A stretch of 64,000 nucleotides of DNA from Sphingomonas sp. J315 (GCF_024666595.1 NZ_CP088296.1:620001-684000), one strand, 5' to 3'; counted from the first letter of the stretch, positions 49,238-58,250 are shown. The notes: a model not told the origin generated them from the letters alone. Numbers and translations: made by a program.

Positions 49238-49280
49238 GATTCGATATAAATATGATATCATATTTTACAGGGAGGCAAAT
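49238..49280 (+). promoter_or_regulatory. AT-rich control region of the SPFH operon with an 18-bp perfect palindrome
   Basis: AAATATGATATCATATTT at 49248-49265 is identical to its reverse complement over 18 bases. It sits 15 bases before the SPFH start codon, with the ribosome site GGGAGG after it, and a GANTC site (GATTC, 49238-49242) lies just upstream. The AT content is in sharp contrast with the surrounding GC-rich DNA. It is a good operator candidate for the ribbon-helix-helix protein encoded in the operon. Confidence 0.65.
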
Positions 49281-50174
49281 ATGTCGGACTTCGATTCGCG
49301 CGCGCTTCGCTCCAGTGCGGAGCGGCCCGCCAGCACCGCCAGCGGCTATGTCATGCTGCTCGTCGCGTTGCTGTCGCTCATCGCCATTATCGCGTCGGCA
49401 CCGCAGATCGGTGAGGTGCAATGGGCACCCTTCATCACGGTCGCGGGCGCGCTGATCCTCACCTTCGTGTCGTGCGGCTTCTACTTGCTTCAGCCCAATC
49501 AGGCGGCAGCGATCCTGTTGTTCGGCGACTATCAGGGCACCGACCGCACCACCGGGCTGCGCTGGGCATGGCCGTGGCTGAGCAAGAAGAAAATCTCGGT
49601 CCGCATCCACAACATCACCTCGGAGCGGCTGAAGGTGAACGACCTGCGCGGCAATCCGATCGAGATCGCGTCGAACGTGGTGTGGCGCGTCGCCGACACA
49701 GCGCAGGCGCTGTTCGACGTCGATGACTATCGGGAGTTCGTCCATATCCAGATCGAGAGTGCCGTCCGCGCGATCGGCTCGCGCTACCCCTATGACGATT
49801 TCACCCATGAGGAGGTGACGCTGCGCGGCAATGCCGAGCATGTCAGCGAGGAACTGCGCGTCGAGCTGCAGGAGCGTGTGCTGGCTGCGGGCGTGCACAT
49901 CGACGAATGCCGCCTGACCCACCTCGCTTATGCGCAGGAGATCGCCCAGGCGATGCTGCGCCGGCAACAGGCCGAGGCGGTGGTCGCGGCGCGCAAGACA
50001 CTGGTCGAGGGCGCGGTCGGCATGGTCGAGATGGCGCTGGAGCAGCTCAGCGACAAGAATGTCGTCGAGTTGGACGACGAGCGCCGCGCGGCGATGGTGT
50101 CCAACCTGATGGTCGTGCTCTGCTCCGAACGCGACACTCAGCCGGTGGTGAACGCCGGGTCGCTGTACCAGTAA
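49281..50174 (+). CDS. SPFH (band 7) domain membrane protein
   Basis: 297 residues from ATG 49281, after GGGAGG. Two hydrophobic segments near the N-terminus (residues 22-42, [19 protein letters not shown]; 53-73, [20 protein letters not shown]) are followed by the SPFH domain ([60 protein letters not shown]) and a coiled-coil C-terminus ([20 protein letters not shown]). SPFH proteins form large membrane cages or microdomains. It heads a small operon with a ribbon-helix-helix gene 13 bases downstream. Confidence 0.88.
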   Translation: MSDFDSRALRSSAERPASTASGYVMLLVALLSLIAIIASAPQIGEVQWAPFITVAGALILTFVSCGFYLLQPNQAAAILLFGDYQGTDRTTGLRWAWPWLSKKKISVRIHNITSERLKVNDLRGNPIEIASNVVWRVADTAQALFDVDDYREFVHIQIESAVRAIGSRYPYDDFTHEEVTLRGNAEHVSEELRVELQERVLAAGVHIDECRLTHLAYAQEIAQAMLRRQQAEAVVAARKTLVEGAVGMVEMALEQLSDKNVVELDDERRAAMVSNLMVVLCSERDTQPVVNAGSLYQ

Positions 50175-50187
50175 GCGGATCGGGCCG

Positions 50188-50397
50188 ATGGCCGACGCCC
50201 CATCCAAGAAAGCGTTCCCGCTCCGCCTCGATCCCGCGCTCTACGCCGCGATCGAGCGGAGCGCGGCAACCGACCTGCGCAGCGTCAACGCGCAAGTCGA
50301 ATGCCTGCTGCGCGAGGCGCTGGGCCGGCGCGGCGTGAAACTGGCCGACCCGGTGCGTGCCAAGCGCGGAAGGCCACCGAAACAAGGAGACGAATGA
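50188..50397 (+). CDS. Arc/HicB-like ribbon-helix-helix protein
   Basis: 69 residues, basic. KKAFPLRLDPALYAAIERSA followed by RSVNAQVECLLREALGRRG is the ribbon-helix-helix pattern of Arc/MetJ/antitoxin proteins: the beta strand KAFPLRL contacts DNA and two helices dimerise. The tail is basic (AKRGRPPKQ). No toxin gene follows; the neighbours are an SPFH protein and a 31-residue membrane peptide. Its stop codon overlaps the next ATG. A likely autoregulator acting on the palindrome upstream of the operon. Confidence 0.8.
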   Translation: MADAPSKKAFPLRLDPALYAAIERSAATDLRSVNAQVECLLREALGRRGVKLADPVRAKRGRPPKQGDE

Positions 50398-50489
50398 TGC
50401 TGATCGTGATGTTCGCCCGCCGCTCGCACCTGATCTGGCTGTTCGCCGCATCGCTGCTGATGCTCGTCATCGGCATCGCCGCGCTCTAA
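50394..50489 (+). CDS. 31-residue single-pass membrane peptide
   Basis: ATG 50394 overlaps the stop of the ribbon-helix-helix gene (ATGA) and follows AAGGAGACGA. The peptide has a basic start (MMLIVMFARRSH) and one membrane helix (LIWLFAASLLMLVIGIAAL) to its C-terminus. Too short for usual gene callers. It could be a small regulatory subunit of the SPFH complex or a toxin-like hydrophobic peptide. Supported by coupling, ribosome site and the next gene's position 15 bases on. Confidence 0.6.
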   Translation: MMLIVMFARRSHLIWLFAASLLMLVIGIAAL

Positions 50490-50504
50490 CGAGGAAGTTC
50501 GCCA

Positions 50505-50714
50505 ATGCGTTCGAATAGCTGCCCCAAATGTCAGGGTTCGATGGCCGAAGGCTATGTGCCGCATGAGCGCAGCAGCCTGCCGGGACTCGGCCGCTGGTAC
50601 CGCGGCGCGCCAGTGGCGGGCTGGTTCGGGTTGAAGCTGCCCAAAACCTACGTCGATATCGCCACCTGGCGCTGCCAGCGCTGCGGCTTTCTGGAGCAGT
50701 ACGCGAAGGGGTGA
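50505..50714 (+). CDS. Small zinc-ribbon protein
   Basis: 69 residues from ATG 50505 with two CXXC pairs (CPKC at 6-9, CQRC at 57-60) that should bind one zinc, and a central GLGRWYRGAPVAGWFGLKLP segment. Such proteins of unknown function are widespread as short PF20097-like zinc ribbons. It ends the SPFH operon, with a GAGGAAG ribosome site, and is followed by a hairpin terminator. Confidence 0.75.
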   Translation: MRSNSCPKCQGSMAEGYVPHERSSLPGLGRWYRGAPVAGWFGLKLPKTYVDIATWRCQRCGFLEQYAKG

Positions 50715-50718
50715 ACTG

Positions 50719-50752
50719 CCCAATCCTCCCCCGCCAGGGGGAGGATTATTCT
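50719..50752. terminator. Terminator between the zinc-ribbon gene and the S1/P1 nuclease gene
   Basis: AATCCTCCCCC GCCA GGGGGAGGATT is a perfect 11-bp stem followed by ATTCTTT on the plus strand, ending the SPFH operon. The stem shares its sequence with the REP-like element at 37304. Confidence 0.85.
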
Positions 50753-51625
50753 TTACCGCTTTGCCTCCATCGGCGGCGGCGGGCCGAACGCCTCGTCAAG
50801 CAACCGGGCAAGGCGCAGGCCGCCGCGCTTGATCTGCGCCTGCATCATCGGGACCAGCTTTTCGATATCCGCATCGTCGAGCTTGCCGCGCGCGGGCAGG
50901 TCAGCGCGGCAGGGATCGCCGTCAAAGGCCGCCTCATAGGCCATGTGCGATGCCTGCCAATTTTCGCGGCTCCAGTCCTCGACGGTCCCGGCGCTTTCCT
51001 TCGCGCGCTCCTCGTCCGAATAGACCTGCACCACCGGCGGCGGCGTGGTGATCGCGCGCTCGGCGAGCCAGCCGTCCATGATGCTGTGCAGATTGAGTCG
51101 CTCGGGGGCGTAGATGCCGTAATCGGTGCGCGCGCGGTTGCCGCCCAGATCGCCCTTGTCGCCCGCGTGCAGCGGCTGGTGCAGGTCCCCGACAAAGTGC
51201 GTCAGGAAAGCGAGCGCCATCACCTTCTCGCGGACCGGCACGTCCTTGTCCTGCAACAGCTTCACGCCGCGCTCGATCTGCGCCGACACGCAGTTGCCGT
51301 CGGGGCAATTGCCCTTGAGCGTGAACGGCTTGCAGATGTTCACATTCTGATAGTGCCAGTTGTAGGCATAGCTGAACCGCACCCCGAGCGGCTTGATGCA
51401 ATCGGCCCACACGCTCGCCTGCTCCAGCGTCCTTGCGGGGCAGGTCGGCGTTTCGAGCAGCCCCTGCTGGCGCAGCAACCGGTCGATCGCGGCGCGCGTC
51501 TGGGGCTTCACATTCTTGTAGGCAATCGTCGCGATCGTCTCGTGCCCGAACTCCCAATAGGCGAGCGCAGGGGTGGCGGAAAGGCTGGCGGCGAACGCGA
51601 ACAGCGCGAGGATGCGGCGAATCAT
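50753..51625 (-). CDS. S1/P1 nuclease family protein, secreted
   Basis: 290 residues with signal peptide MIRRILALFAFAASLSATPA LA cleaved before YWEFGHE. In S1/P1 nucleases a mature N-terminal Trp helps bind a zinc; here it is the second residue, followed by GHE. The zinc-cluster motifs HFVGDLHQPLHAGDKGDLGG and NLHSIMDGW are conserved. It degrades single-stranded nucleic acid outside the cytoplasm for phosphate or nucleoside recovery. It follows the isoaspartyl peptidase gene by 10 bases on the same strand. Confidence 0.92.
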   Translation of the reverse strand: MIRRILALFAFAASLSATPALAYWEFGHETIATIAYKNVKPQTRAAIDRLLRQQGLLETPTCPARTLEQASVWADCIKPLGVRFSYAYNWHYQNVNICKPFTLKGNCPDGNCVSAQIERGVKLLQDKDVPVREKVMALAFLTHFVGDLHQPLHAGDKGDLGGNRARTDYGIYAPERLNLHSIMDGWLAERAITTPPPVVQVYSDEERAKESAGTVEDWSRENWQASHMAYEAAFDGDPCRADLPARGKLDDADIEKLVPMMQAQIKRGGLRLARLLDEAFGPPPPMEAKR

Positions 51626-51635
51626 GCGACGGGCC

Positions 51636-52622
51636 TTACTGTTCGTCGCCGTAGATCGCGACGGTCTTCTTGCCCCCCGCCGACACCTTGCCGCGATACA
51701 TGCCGGGCGTGTTGAAGCTCCAGGCCATTTCGCCGCTCGGCCCGGTGACGATGACCCCGCCGGTGCCGCCCAGACCCTTGGTATCGGCCATCACCGCATC
51801 GGCGGCGACCTTCAGGCTTTCGCCCTTGAAGCGGACGCGCGCGCAGATTTCATGCGCGACGCCCTCACGGATGAAGAACTCCCCCGCCCCGGTCGCCGAA
51901 ACGGCACAGGCGCGGTTGTCGGCATAGGTGCCAGCCCCGATCAGCGGCGAATCGCCGACCCGGCCCCAGCGCTTGCCGGTGACACCGCCGGTCGAGGTCG
52001 CGGCAGCGACATCCCCGTTCGAATCCATCGCGACTGCGCCGACCGTGCCGTATTTCATGTCGACATCGAACCAGCTGGTCTTGCGCGCCTTCATCGTTTC
52101 GAGCTGCTGTCGGCGCTCGTCGGTCGCGAACCATTCGGGGCCGACCTGCTCCAGCCCCTTCTCGGCGCTGAACACGTCCGCACCCTTGCCGGCGAGCATG
52201 ACGTGCGGGCTGTCTTCCATCACCCTGCGTGCCAGGCTGATCGGGTTCTTGGTGCGCGTGACGCCCGCTACCGCGCCCGCCTTGCGCGTCGCGCCCTCCA
52301 TGATCGCGGCGTCGAGCTCGTTGGTGCCTTCATAGGTGAACACCGCGCCGCGCCCGGCGTTGAAGTGGGGATCGTCCTCCAGCACCTTCACCGCAGCCTC
52401 GACCGCATCGAGTGCCGTCCCGCCCGCAGCGAGCACCTTCGCCCCCGCTTCCAGCGCCGCATCCAGCCCCGTGCGTGCCGCCGCCTCACGCTCCGGCGTC
52501 ATCCGCTCGCGCTCCAGCACGCCTGCCCCACCATGAATGACGAGCGTCCATTGGGGCTTGGTCTGGGCGTGTGCTGCGGCGGACATCATCAGGGCTCCGA
52601 TCAGAAGGGCTAGGCGGTTCAT
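51636..52622 (-). CDS. Isoaspartyl peptidase / plant-type L-asparaginase
   Basis: Ntn-hydrolase of 328 residues with a signal peptide (MNRLALLIGALMMSAAAHAQ). WTLVIHGGAGVLERE and NAGRGAVFTYEGTNELDAAI are family motifs. Self-cleavage would occur before the Thr of KYGTVGAVAMDSNGDVAAAT, making that Thr the nucleophile. It removes isoaspartyl or Asn residues in the periplasm. Its ATG overlaps the stop of the upstream acyltransferase gene (ATGA). Confidence 0.93.
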   Translation of the reverse strand: MNRLALLIGALMMSAAAHAQTKPQWTLVIHGGAGVLERERMTPEREAAARTGLDAALEAGAKVLAAGGTALDAVEAAVKVLEDDPHFNAGRGAVFTYEGTNELDAAIMEGATRKAGAVAGVTRTKNPISLARRVMEDSPHVMLAGKGADVFSAEKGLEQVGPEWFATDERRQQLETMKARKTSWFDVDMKYGTVGAVAMDSNGDVAAATSTGGVTGKRWGRVGDSPLIGAGTYADNRACAVSATGAGEFFIREGVAHEICARVRFKGESLKVAADAVMADTKGLGGTGGVIVTGPSGEMAWSFNTPGMYRGKVSAGGKKTVAIYGDEQ

Positions 52623-53782
52623 GCGGCCTCCGGGCTGGCGGGACGGGTCGGTTCCGGCCGGTCCCGCCGGGCATAGCGCAGCCCGATCAGCGGCCTCAAC
52701 CAGGGAAGTTCGCGCCCATAGCGGTAGAAGATCCAGCAGCCGAGCGCGGTCACCGGCACCAGCACCACGAACTCGACTGCGGCGGGCAGCGCCAGTTTGA
52801 GCAGCCAGTACATCGCCACGATGATCACCGTCTGGTGGATCAGGTAGAAGGGGAACACCGCTTCGGTCAGCATCGGCCGCCAGCGATGGTCGCGGTTGAG
52901 ATACACCTCGGCAATGCCGATCAGCGCCGCGATCATCATCCACGCCTGGATATAGCGCGCCGCGAGCATGATCCGGCCCGGAAGCCAGGGGATTCGTGCG
53001 GGATAGGCGATGTCGATCGCCGCAGTGACGGCGTAACCGGCCAGCCCAATCGCCAGCGCCGGCTTCCACAGCCGCGCAATCCAGCGCATCACCGGCTCCG
53101 ATCCGGCGAGCGCAAAGCCGAACAGAAAGGCGGGGAAATAGGCAAGGTGCGCGACGCCGTCGTTGATCACGTCATGACTGTCGCTCCAGCGCTGGAACAC
53201 CACCACCTGAGTCATCAGCAGGTAAGCTGCGGGTAGCCACAAGACCCGCGTGCCCGCGAACAGCTTGTCGAACATCGTCTGCGCCGCCGCGCCGCCGGGC
53301 AGGCTGGCGACCAGCACCAGTCCCAGCGTGTAGAGATAGAGATAGCCGACGAACCAGAGATGGTTCCAGGTCGGCAGAATGATCGGCCCGAAATCGCCGA
53401 AATACCAGTAATGCCGGGTCCAGAAGGTCCAGAAGTCGTAGGGATAGGGCCACTGGGTGCGCAGCTCGACCCAGCTCTGCGGCGGCACGATCACCGCGAC
53501 GCCGAACAGCAATGGCACCACCAGCCGCCAGCTGCGATTGGCGACGAACTGGCCCGGCCCGCGCGACTTGAGCCACAAGGCGCGGCTGGCATAGCCGGAA
53601 ACGACGAACAACAGGGTAAGCCGCCAGGGGTTGGTGAACAGCATCGGCACCGTGACCCATGCAGCCGGGTCTGCGGTCTTCACATGGAACCCCCAGGGCA
53701 CGAAGACCATGCCGATATGATAGAGGATCAGCAGGCCGAACGCCCCGATCCGCAACCAGTCCATGCCATAATGCCGTTCCAC
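52619..53782 (-). CDS. Acyltransferase family 3 membrane protein (copy 2)
   Basis: About 387 residues with ten or so membrane helices. It begins RHYGMDWLRIGAFGLLILYH and has HLWFVGYLYLYTL and FPFYLIHQTVIIVAMYW, typical of acyltransferase_3 proteins that acylate glucans, lipids or sugars in the inner membrane. Closely similar in layout to the gene directly upstream. No clear ATG: GTG 53782 is the best start, ATG 53764 gives MDWLRIG; the frame beyond runs into the upstream gene. ATGA overlap with the downstream peptidase. Confidence 0.87.
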   Translation of the reverse strand: MERHYGMDWLRIGAFGLLILYHIGMVFVPWGFHVKTADPAAWVTVPMLFTNPWRLTLLFVVSGYASRALWLKSRGPGQFVANRSWRLVVPLLFGVAVIVPPQSWVELRTQWPYPYDFWTFWTRHYWYFGDFGPIILPTWNHLWFVGYLYLYTLGLVLVASLPGGAAAQTMFDKLFAGTRVLWLPAAYLLMTQVVVFQRWSDSHDVINDGVAHLAYFPAFLFGFALAGSEPVMRWIARLWKPALAIGLAGYAVTAAIDIAYPARIPWLPGRIMLAARYIQAWMMIAALIGIAEVYLNRDHRWRPMLTEAVFPFYLIHQTVIIVAMYWLLKLALPAAVEFVVLVPVTALGCWIFYRYGRELPWLRPLIGLRYARRDRPEPTRPASPEAA

Positions 53783-53813
53783 CCGCGCGCCATAGCGAGG
53801 GTGCAAGCGCTTG

Positions 53814-55010
53814 TCAGGCGGCTTGCGTCGAAATCTGCACGGGGGCTTCGTGCTGGCGCGGACCAAGGCCGATGAACGGTCGCAGCCAGCCGATCTCACG
53901 CCCCACCAGATATGTCAGCGTACAGGCCAGCGCGGTCCCACCGAGCAGGACCAGGAACTGCACTCCGGCCGACAGGCGCATTGGCAGCGTGTGCCACGCG
54001 ATCAGCACGATCGCCGGCTGGTGAACGAGGTAGAAGGGGAATACCGCCTCCGCCGCCGTCCTGCGCCAGCGATGATCGCAATTCCAGAATCGGTCGGCGA
54101 CCTGAATCAGAAATATCGTCATTGCCCAGCCCATCGCCACCTGTGCCGCGCGCGCCACCGCCATCACCCAGTGCGGCGGGACCGCGTTGCCCGGATAGCT
54201 GGTCTCGACCAGCACCACCGCCACACCGCTGATCGCGGCCAGCGCCAGCGCGCCGCGCCACACCCGGCGCAACACCGGCCACAGCATCGGCGATCCCGCA
54301 AGTACAAAGCCGAACAGGAAGATCGGGAAGTAATTCGCATGCCCGGCCCAGTCGCGCAGCAACCCCTGTTCGTCCGCGACGACGAACTGGAGTGCGAGTC
54401 GCGCCAGCACGAGCAGCGCCGCCGGCACCCAGACCAGCCGCCAGCCCTGCGCCATCCACGGCACGACATGGTCGGCCAGCAGGTCGTAGCCGCGCTGTCC
54501 GCGCCACAGGATCAGGGCGAGGACCAGCGTGTATGCCCAGAGATAGACGACGAACCACAGATGCTCCCAGCTCGGGAAGCTGCGCCCCCAATAGTCGCCG
54601 ATGCGCCAATAGTCGCTGGTCCAGAAGCGCAGATAGCCGTGCGGATAGCCCGCCTCGACCACCCGCACCCACATCTCGACCGGGATCAACACCGCCATTC
54701 CGAACAGGAGCGGGATCAGCAGCCGCAAATTGCGCGCGCGCACGAACCCGCCCGGATCGCGCGATTTGGCGAACAGGTGCCAGGACGCGAACCCCGACAC
54801 CGCGAACAACAGGGGCAGCCGCCACGGCGTCAGCAACGCCATCGGCGCGATCAGCGCTGGAAACTTGTAGTCGGTATGGATCACCCAGGGCCAGGGCGAG
54901 AAGACCATCGCGATATGATAGACGATCAGGAGCGCGAACGCGGCGATGCGCAGCCAGTCCAACCCGTAGTGCCGCCCGGTGCGCTCAAGGGACTCGTTCG
55001 CTTCGTTCAC
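53814..55010 (-). CDS. Acyltransferase family 3 membrane protein (copy 1)
   Basis: 398 residues from ATG 55010 (MNEANESLERTGRHYGLDWL). Paralogue of the next gene, sharing RHYG(L/M)DWLRI, the HLWFV(V/G)YL motif and AVFPFYL(V/I)HQ. It has about ten membrane helices and belongs to acyltransferase family 3 (OpgC/OafA-like). The tandem arrangement suggests gene duplication with two acceptor sites or two substrates. First gene of the minus-strand run acyltransferase, acyltransferase, isoaspartyl peptidase, S1/P1 nuclease. Confidence 0.9.
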   Translation of the reverse strand: MNEANESLERTGRHYGLDWLRIAAFALLIVYHIAMVFSPWPWVIHTDYKFPALIAPMALLTPWRLPLLFAVSGFASWHLFAKSRDPGGFVRARNLRLLIPLLFGMAVLIPVEMWVRVVEAGYPHGYLRFWTSDYWRIGDYWGRSFPSWEHLWFVVYLWAYTLVLALILWRGQRGYDLLADHVVPWMAQGWRLVWVPAALLVLARLALQFVVADEQGLLRDWAGHANYFPIFLFGFVLAGSPMLWPVLRRVWRGALALAAISGVAVVLVETSYPGNAVPPHWVMAVARAAQVAMGWAMTIFLIQVADRFWNCDHRWRRTAAEAVFPFYLVHQPAIVLIAWHTLPMRLSAGVQFLVLLGGTALACTLTYLVGREIGWLRPFIGLGPRQHEAPVQISTQAA

Positions 55011-55061
55011 CCGCTGCGCTATAGGCGTGCGGGCCTCACCAATTGGTTAGCGGGAGCGTAA

Positions 55062-56117
55062 ATGCGGCGAAGACTCACCTTGTTGCGGACCATTCCGATG
55101 GCCTGTGCGCTTGCCTCCGGTCCTGCTGCGGCGCAGCAGGCCGTGTTGCACCAGAATCAACCGCCCCCGGCCCGTTTCGACCCGGCCGCCGCCCCGCCCG
55201 CGCCGGATTATGCCGGACCGACCCATTGGGCCTCGCTCCCGTCGATCCGCGACGATGGGGACACGACGCCTCAAGGCGTGCCCGAGCCACCCCAGCTGCG
55301 CGCGCCTGCCGATGTCTTCTTCATCCACGCCGCCGTGCCGCTGCGTCGCCCCGTCTGGAACGCCGACACCAATGACGTCTGGTTCAACGGCGATGTCGGC
55401 CAAACGACGATCCGAAATCAGGCGAGCGCGTTCAACGGTTGCTGCGCGATCTATGCCCCGCGCTATCGCCAGGCGAACCCGGACGGGGAGTCCGGCGCGG
55501 CGCTGGCGATCGCCTATTCGGACGTGGCACGCGCTTTTGTAGAGTTTCGTCGCCGGGTCGGCGACCGCCCGTTCATCCTCGCCGGGCATGGACAGGGATC
55601 GCAGCTTGGGCAGATGCTGATCGAGCGCGCGATCGACGGCCAGCCGGTCGCGGCGCGGATGGTGGCCGCCTATCTGCCCGGCCATGCAATCCAGTTGGAC
55701 TGGTTCAAGGCGCGACAGTCGGTTCGCGCGTGCACCGCAGCGACGGATACCGGATGCATCGCCAGCTGGTCGATCTGGCTTGAGGGGAGAAAGGTGCCGC
55801 GCACGCGCGCGGCGATAGCGTGCATCAATCCGATCAACTGGTCGACCGACATGCCGTCAGTCTATCGCCAGCATCGCGGCGCGTGGTTCCGCGATGGGCT
55901 CGAACGACCGGAGCCGCTGCGCGGCCCCGACACATGGCTGATCGATGCGACCTGCGGCGCGGACGGACGGCTTGTCATCGCGACCCCGGGCAGCCCCTAC
56001 ACGCGGTTCATGCGTCCCGACGGCAGCTACCACGCGCTCGATTACCAGTTGGTCTGGATGGACGTCCGCCACAATGCGGTTCAGCGCGTCGCCGCCTTTC
56101 TCGGCGCAGGGCGATAG
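55062..56117 (+). CDS. DUF3089 family alpha/beta hydrolase, exported
   Basis: 351 residues with a likely signal peptide (residues 1-25, ending GPAAAQQ). DUF3089 proteins are alpha/beta hydrolases; the nucleophile elbow is seen as ILAGHGQGSQLGQMLIERAI, and the block WNADTNDVWFNG with SAFNGCCAIYAPRYRQA is typical. Five or more cysteines suggest disulfides. Substrate unknown (lipase- or esterase-like). ispG starts 33 bases downstream and may share the transcript. Confidence 0.87.
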   Translation: MRRRLTLLRTIPMACALASGPAAAQQAVLHQNQPPPARFDPAAAPPAPDYAGPTHWASLPSIRDDGDTTPQGVPEPPQLRAPADVFFIHAAVPLRRPVWNADTNDVWFNGDVGQTTIRNQASAFNGCCAIYAPRYRQANPDGESGAALAIAYSDVARAFVEFRRRVGDRPFILAGHGQGSQLGQMLIERAIDGQPVAARMVAAYLPGHAIQLDWFKARQSVRACTAATDTGCIASWSIWLEGRKVPRTRAAIACINPINWSTDMPSVYRQHRGAWFRDGLERPEPLRGPDTWLIDATCGADGRLVIATPGSPYTRFMRPDGSYHALDYQLVWMDVRHNAVQRVAAFLGAGR

Positions 56118-56150
56118 GCTATAGGCGCGGCAAAGACCGAAGGAACCCCA

Positions 56151-57275
56151 ATGTCCGTGCGTCCATGGCGCGATATCGTGCGCCGTCAAAGCCGTCAGAT
56201 CATGGTCGGCAACGTCCCCGTCGGCGGCGATGCCCCCGTTACCGTCCAGACGATGACCAACACACCGACGTCGGACCCGGTCGCGACGATCGACCAGATC
56301 CGACGCTGCGAGGATGCCGGCGCGGACATCATCCGCGTGTCCTGCCCCGATGTCGAAAGCACCGCCGCGCTCAGGCAGATTGTCCGCGCCGCGCGCGTGC
56401 CGATCGTCGCCGACATCCATTTCCACTACAAGCGCGCGCTCGAAGCCGCTGATGCCGGTGCCGCCTGCCTGCGCATCAACCCGGGCAACATCGGGTCGGC
56501 TGAGCGGGTGAACGAAGTCGTCAACGCCGCCAAGGCCAATGGCTGTGCGATCCGCATCGGCGTCAATGCCGGGTCGCTCGAAAAGGACCTGCTCGAAAAG
56601 TACGGCGAGCCGTGTCCCGAGGCTTTGGTCGAAAGCGCGCTCGACCATATCAAGCTGCTCCAGGACCGCGATTTTCACGAGTTCAAGGTCGCGGTGAAGG
56701 CGAGCGACCTGTTCCTCGCCGCCGCCGCGTACCAGCAGCTCGCCGAAGCGGTCGACTGCCCGCTGCATCTGGGCATCACCGAGGCGGGCGGGTTCGTCGG
56801 GGGCACGGTCAAGAGCGCGATCGGGATGGGATCTTTGCTATGGTACGGCATCGGCGACACGATCCGCGTATCACTGTCCGCCGAGCCCGAGGAGGAAGTC
56901 CGTGTGGGCTTCGAGATCCTGAAGGCGCTCGGCATCCGCAATCGCGGCGTCCGCGTCGTCAGCTGCCCCAGCTGCGCGCGCCAGGGCTTCGACGTGATCC
57001 GCACCGTCCAGGCGCTGGAGGAACGCCTCCAGCACATCCGCACCCCGCTGTCGCTCAGCGTGCTTGGCTGTGTCGTCAACGGCCCCGGCGAAGCGCGCGA
57101 GACCGATATCGGCCTGACCGGCGGCGGCAACGGCAAGCATATGGTCTATCTGTCCGGCGTCACCGACCACACGGTGGAAGACGCCGACATGCTGGAGCAT
57201 ATCGTAAAGCTGGTCGAGGCCAAGGCGGCGGAGATCGAGGCGGCGAACGAGGCCGCAGCGGTGGCGGCGGCGTGA
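56151..57275 (+). CDS. ispG: 4-hydroxy-3-methylbut-2-enyl diphosphate synthase (IspG/GcpE)
   Basis: [4Fe-4S] enzyme of the MEP isoprenoid pathway. It has [20 protein letters not shown] at the N-terminus, an (alpha/beta)8 barrel, and the C-terminal cluster cysteines in [15 protein letters not shown] and [20 protein letters not shown]. 374 residues, the short bacterial form. It has a GAAGGAA ribosome site. Convergent with the LysR gene. Confidence 0.97.
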   Translation: MSVRPWRDIVRRQSRQIMVGNVPVGGDAPVTVQTMTNTPTSDPVATIDQIRRCEDAGADIIRVSCPDVESTAALRQIVRAARVPIVADIHFHYKRALEAADAGAACLRINPGNIGSAERVNEVVNAAKANGCAIRIGVNAGSLEKDLLEKYGEPCPEALVESALDHIKLLQDRDFHEFKVAVKASDLFLAAAAYQQLAEAVDCPLHLGITEAGGFVGGTVKSAIGMGSLLWYGIGDTIRVSLSAEPEEEVRVGFEILKALGIRNRGVRVVSCPSCARQGFDVIRTVQALEERLQHIRTPLSLSVLGCVVNGPGEARETDIGLTGGGNGKHMVYLSGVTDHTVEDADMLEHIVKLVEAKAAEIEAANEAAAVAAA

Positions 57276-57339
57276 AGCCTGCTCGCGTCAAGCTCGCCCA
57301 TTAGCGAAGCGCGGTGCGGTCGCGCCGGACGGGTCCCGA

Positions 57340-58201
57340 CTAGCGCAACTCCGCAACCCATGCCGCGAACGCCGCCATCGCCGGCGTCTCGCGTTTCGAC
57401 TGGAGCCGGGTGAGCCAGTAGCGGCCCAGCGATATCTGTGTCGCAAAGGGCTGGACCAGCCGCTCCGCCGCAAGGTCGGCGGCGAACATCGCGGGCGGGG
57501 CGAGCGCGACGCCATGCCCCGCCAGCGCTGCCGCAACCATCACCGCCGAACTGTCGAACACCGCCCCCCAGCCGCGGGCACGCCATCCCCGCCGCATCGA
57601 ACCAGCGCGGCCATTCGTCGGCGCGGTAGGAGCGCAACAGCACCTCACGTACAAGATCGCCCGGCACCGCCAGCCGCGCGGCGATCAGGGGTGTGCAGAG
57701 CGGCGACAGCGGCGCGTCGATCAGCGGCACGGCATGTGTCCCGTGCCACGCGCCGTCGCCGAAGCGGATCGCGCAATCCAGCCCCTCCCCTGACAGGTCG
57801 ACGCGGTTGTTGTTGCCCATCAGCCGCAGTTCGATCTCCGGATGCGTCCGGTCGAAATCATCGAGGCGCGGCAACAGCCAGCCACTGAGAAAGGTGCCCA
57901 CGACGCCGACCGTCAGCACTTCGCGCATCCGCCCGCCCGCATAACGATCGAGCGTCGCGCCGATCCGGTCGAATGCCTCGCCCACGACCGGCACGAGCGC
58001 CAACCCCTCATCGGTGAGCGCGAGCCCGCGCGGCAACCGGCGGAACAGGCTGACTCCAAGCCGCCGTTCGAGCGCCGCGACCTGATGACTCACCGCGCCC
58101 TGGCTGACGCAGAGTTCGACCGCCGCGCGGGTGAAGCTCAGATGCCGCGCGGCGGCCTCGAACGCACGCAGGGCATTGAGCGGGAGCTGGGGGCGGTCCA
58201 T
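57340..58201 (-). pseudogene. AmpR/GcvA-like LysR regulator, frameshifted, divergent from a metallo-beta-lactamase gene
   Basis: ATG 58201: MDRPQLPLNALRAFEAAARH and SQGAVSHQVAALERRLGVSL are a LysR DNA-binding domain very like AmpR. The effector domain contains DLSGEGLDCAIRFGDGAWHG and ADEWPRWFDAAG. After MACPRLG the frame is lost; the adjacent frame continues AVFDSSAVMVAAALAGHGVA, LAPPAMFAADLAAERLVQPF and ends AAWVAELR at 57340. One extra base in a run of six (57564-57569) explains it. Repaired length is about 287 residues. Its placement suggests it controls the adjacent beta-lactamase. Confidence 0.85.
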
Positions 58202-58227
58202 CCCGATCGCATGAGCTTAATTCATGG

Positions 58228-58250
58228 CAAAGTCTAGAAACGATGCTTTG
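58228..58250. promoter_or_regulatory. Inverted repeat in the lysR/beta-lactamase intergenic region
   Basis: CAAAG (58228-58232) and CTTTG (58246-58250) are complementary arms 13 bases apart, near the middle of the 105-base divergent gap. This is the kind of site LysR regulators bind, but short, so only a candidate. Confidence 0.35.

Noticed and set aside
50188..50489. A toxin-antitoxin pair made of the ribbon-helix-helix protein and the membrane peptide
   Set aside because: Possible but not supported: no known toxin family is recognisable, and operon partners are an SPFH and a zinc-ribbon protein. Kept only as a hypothesis in the findings.
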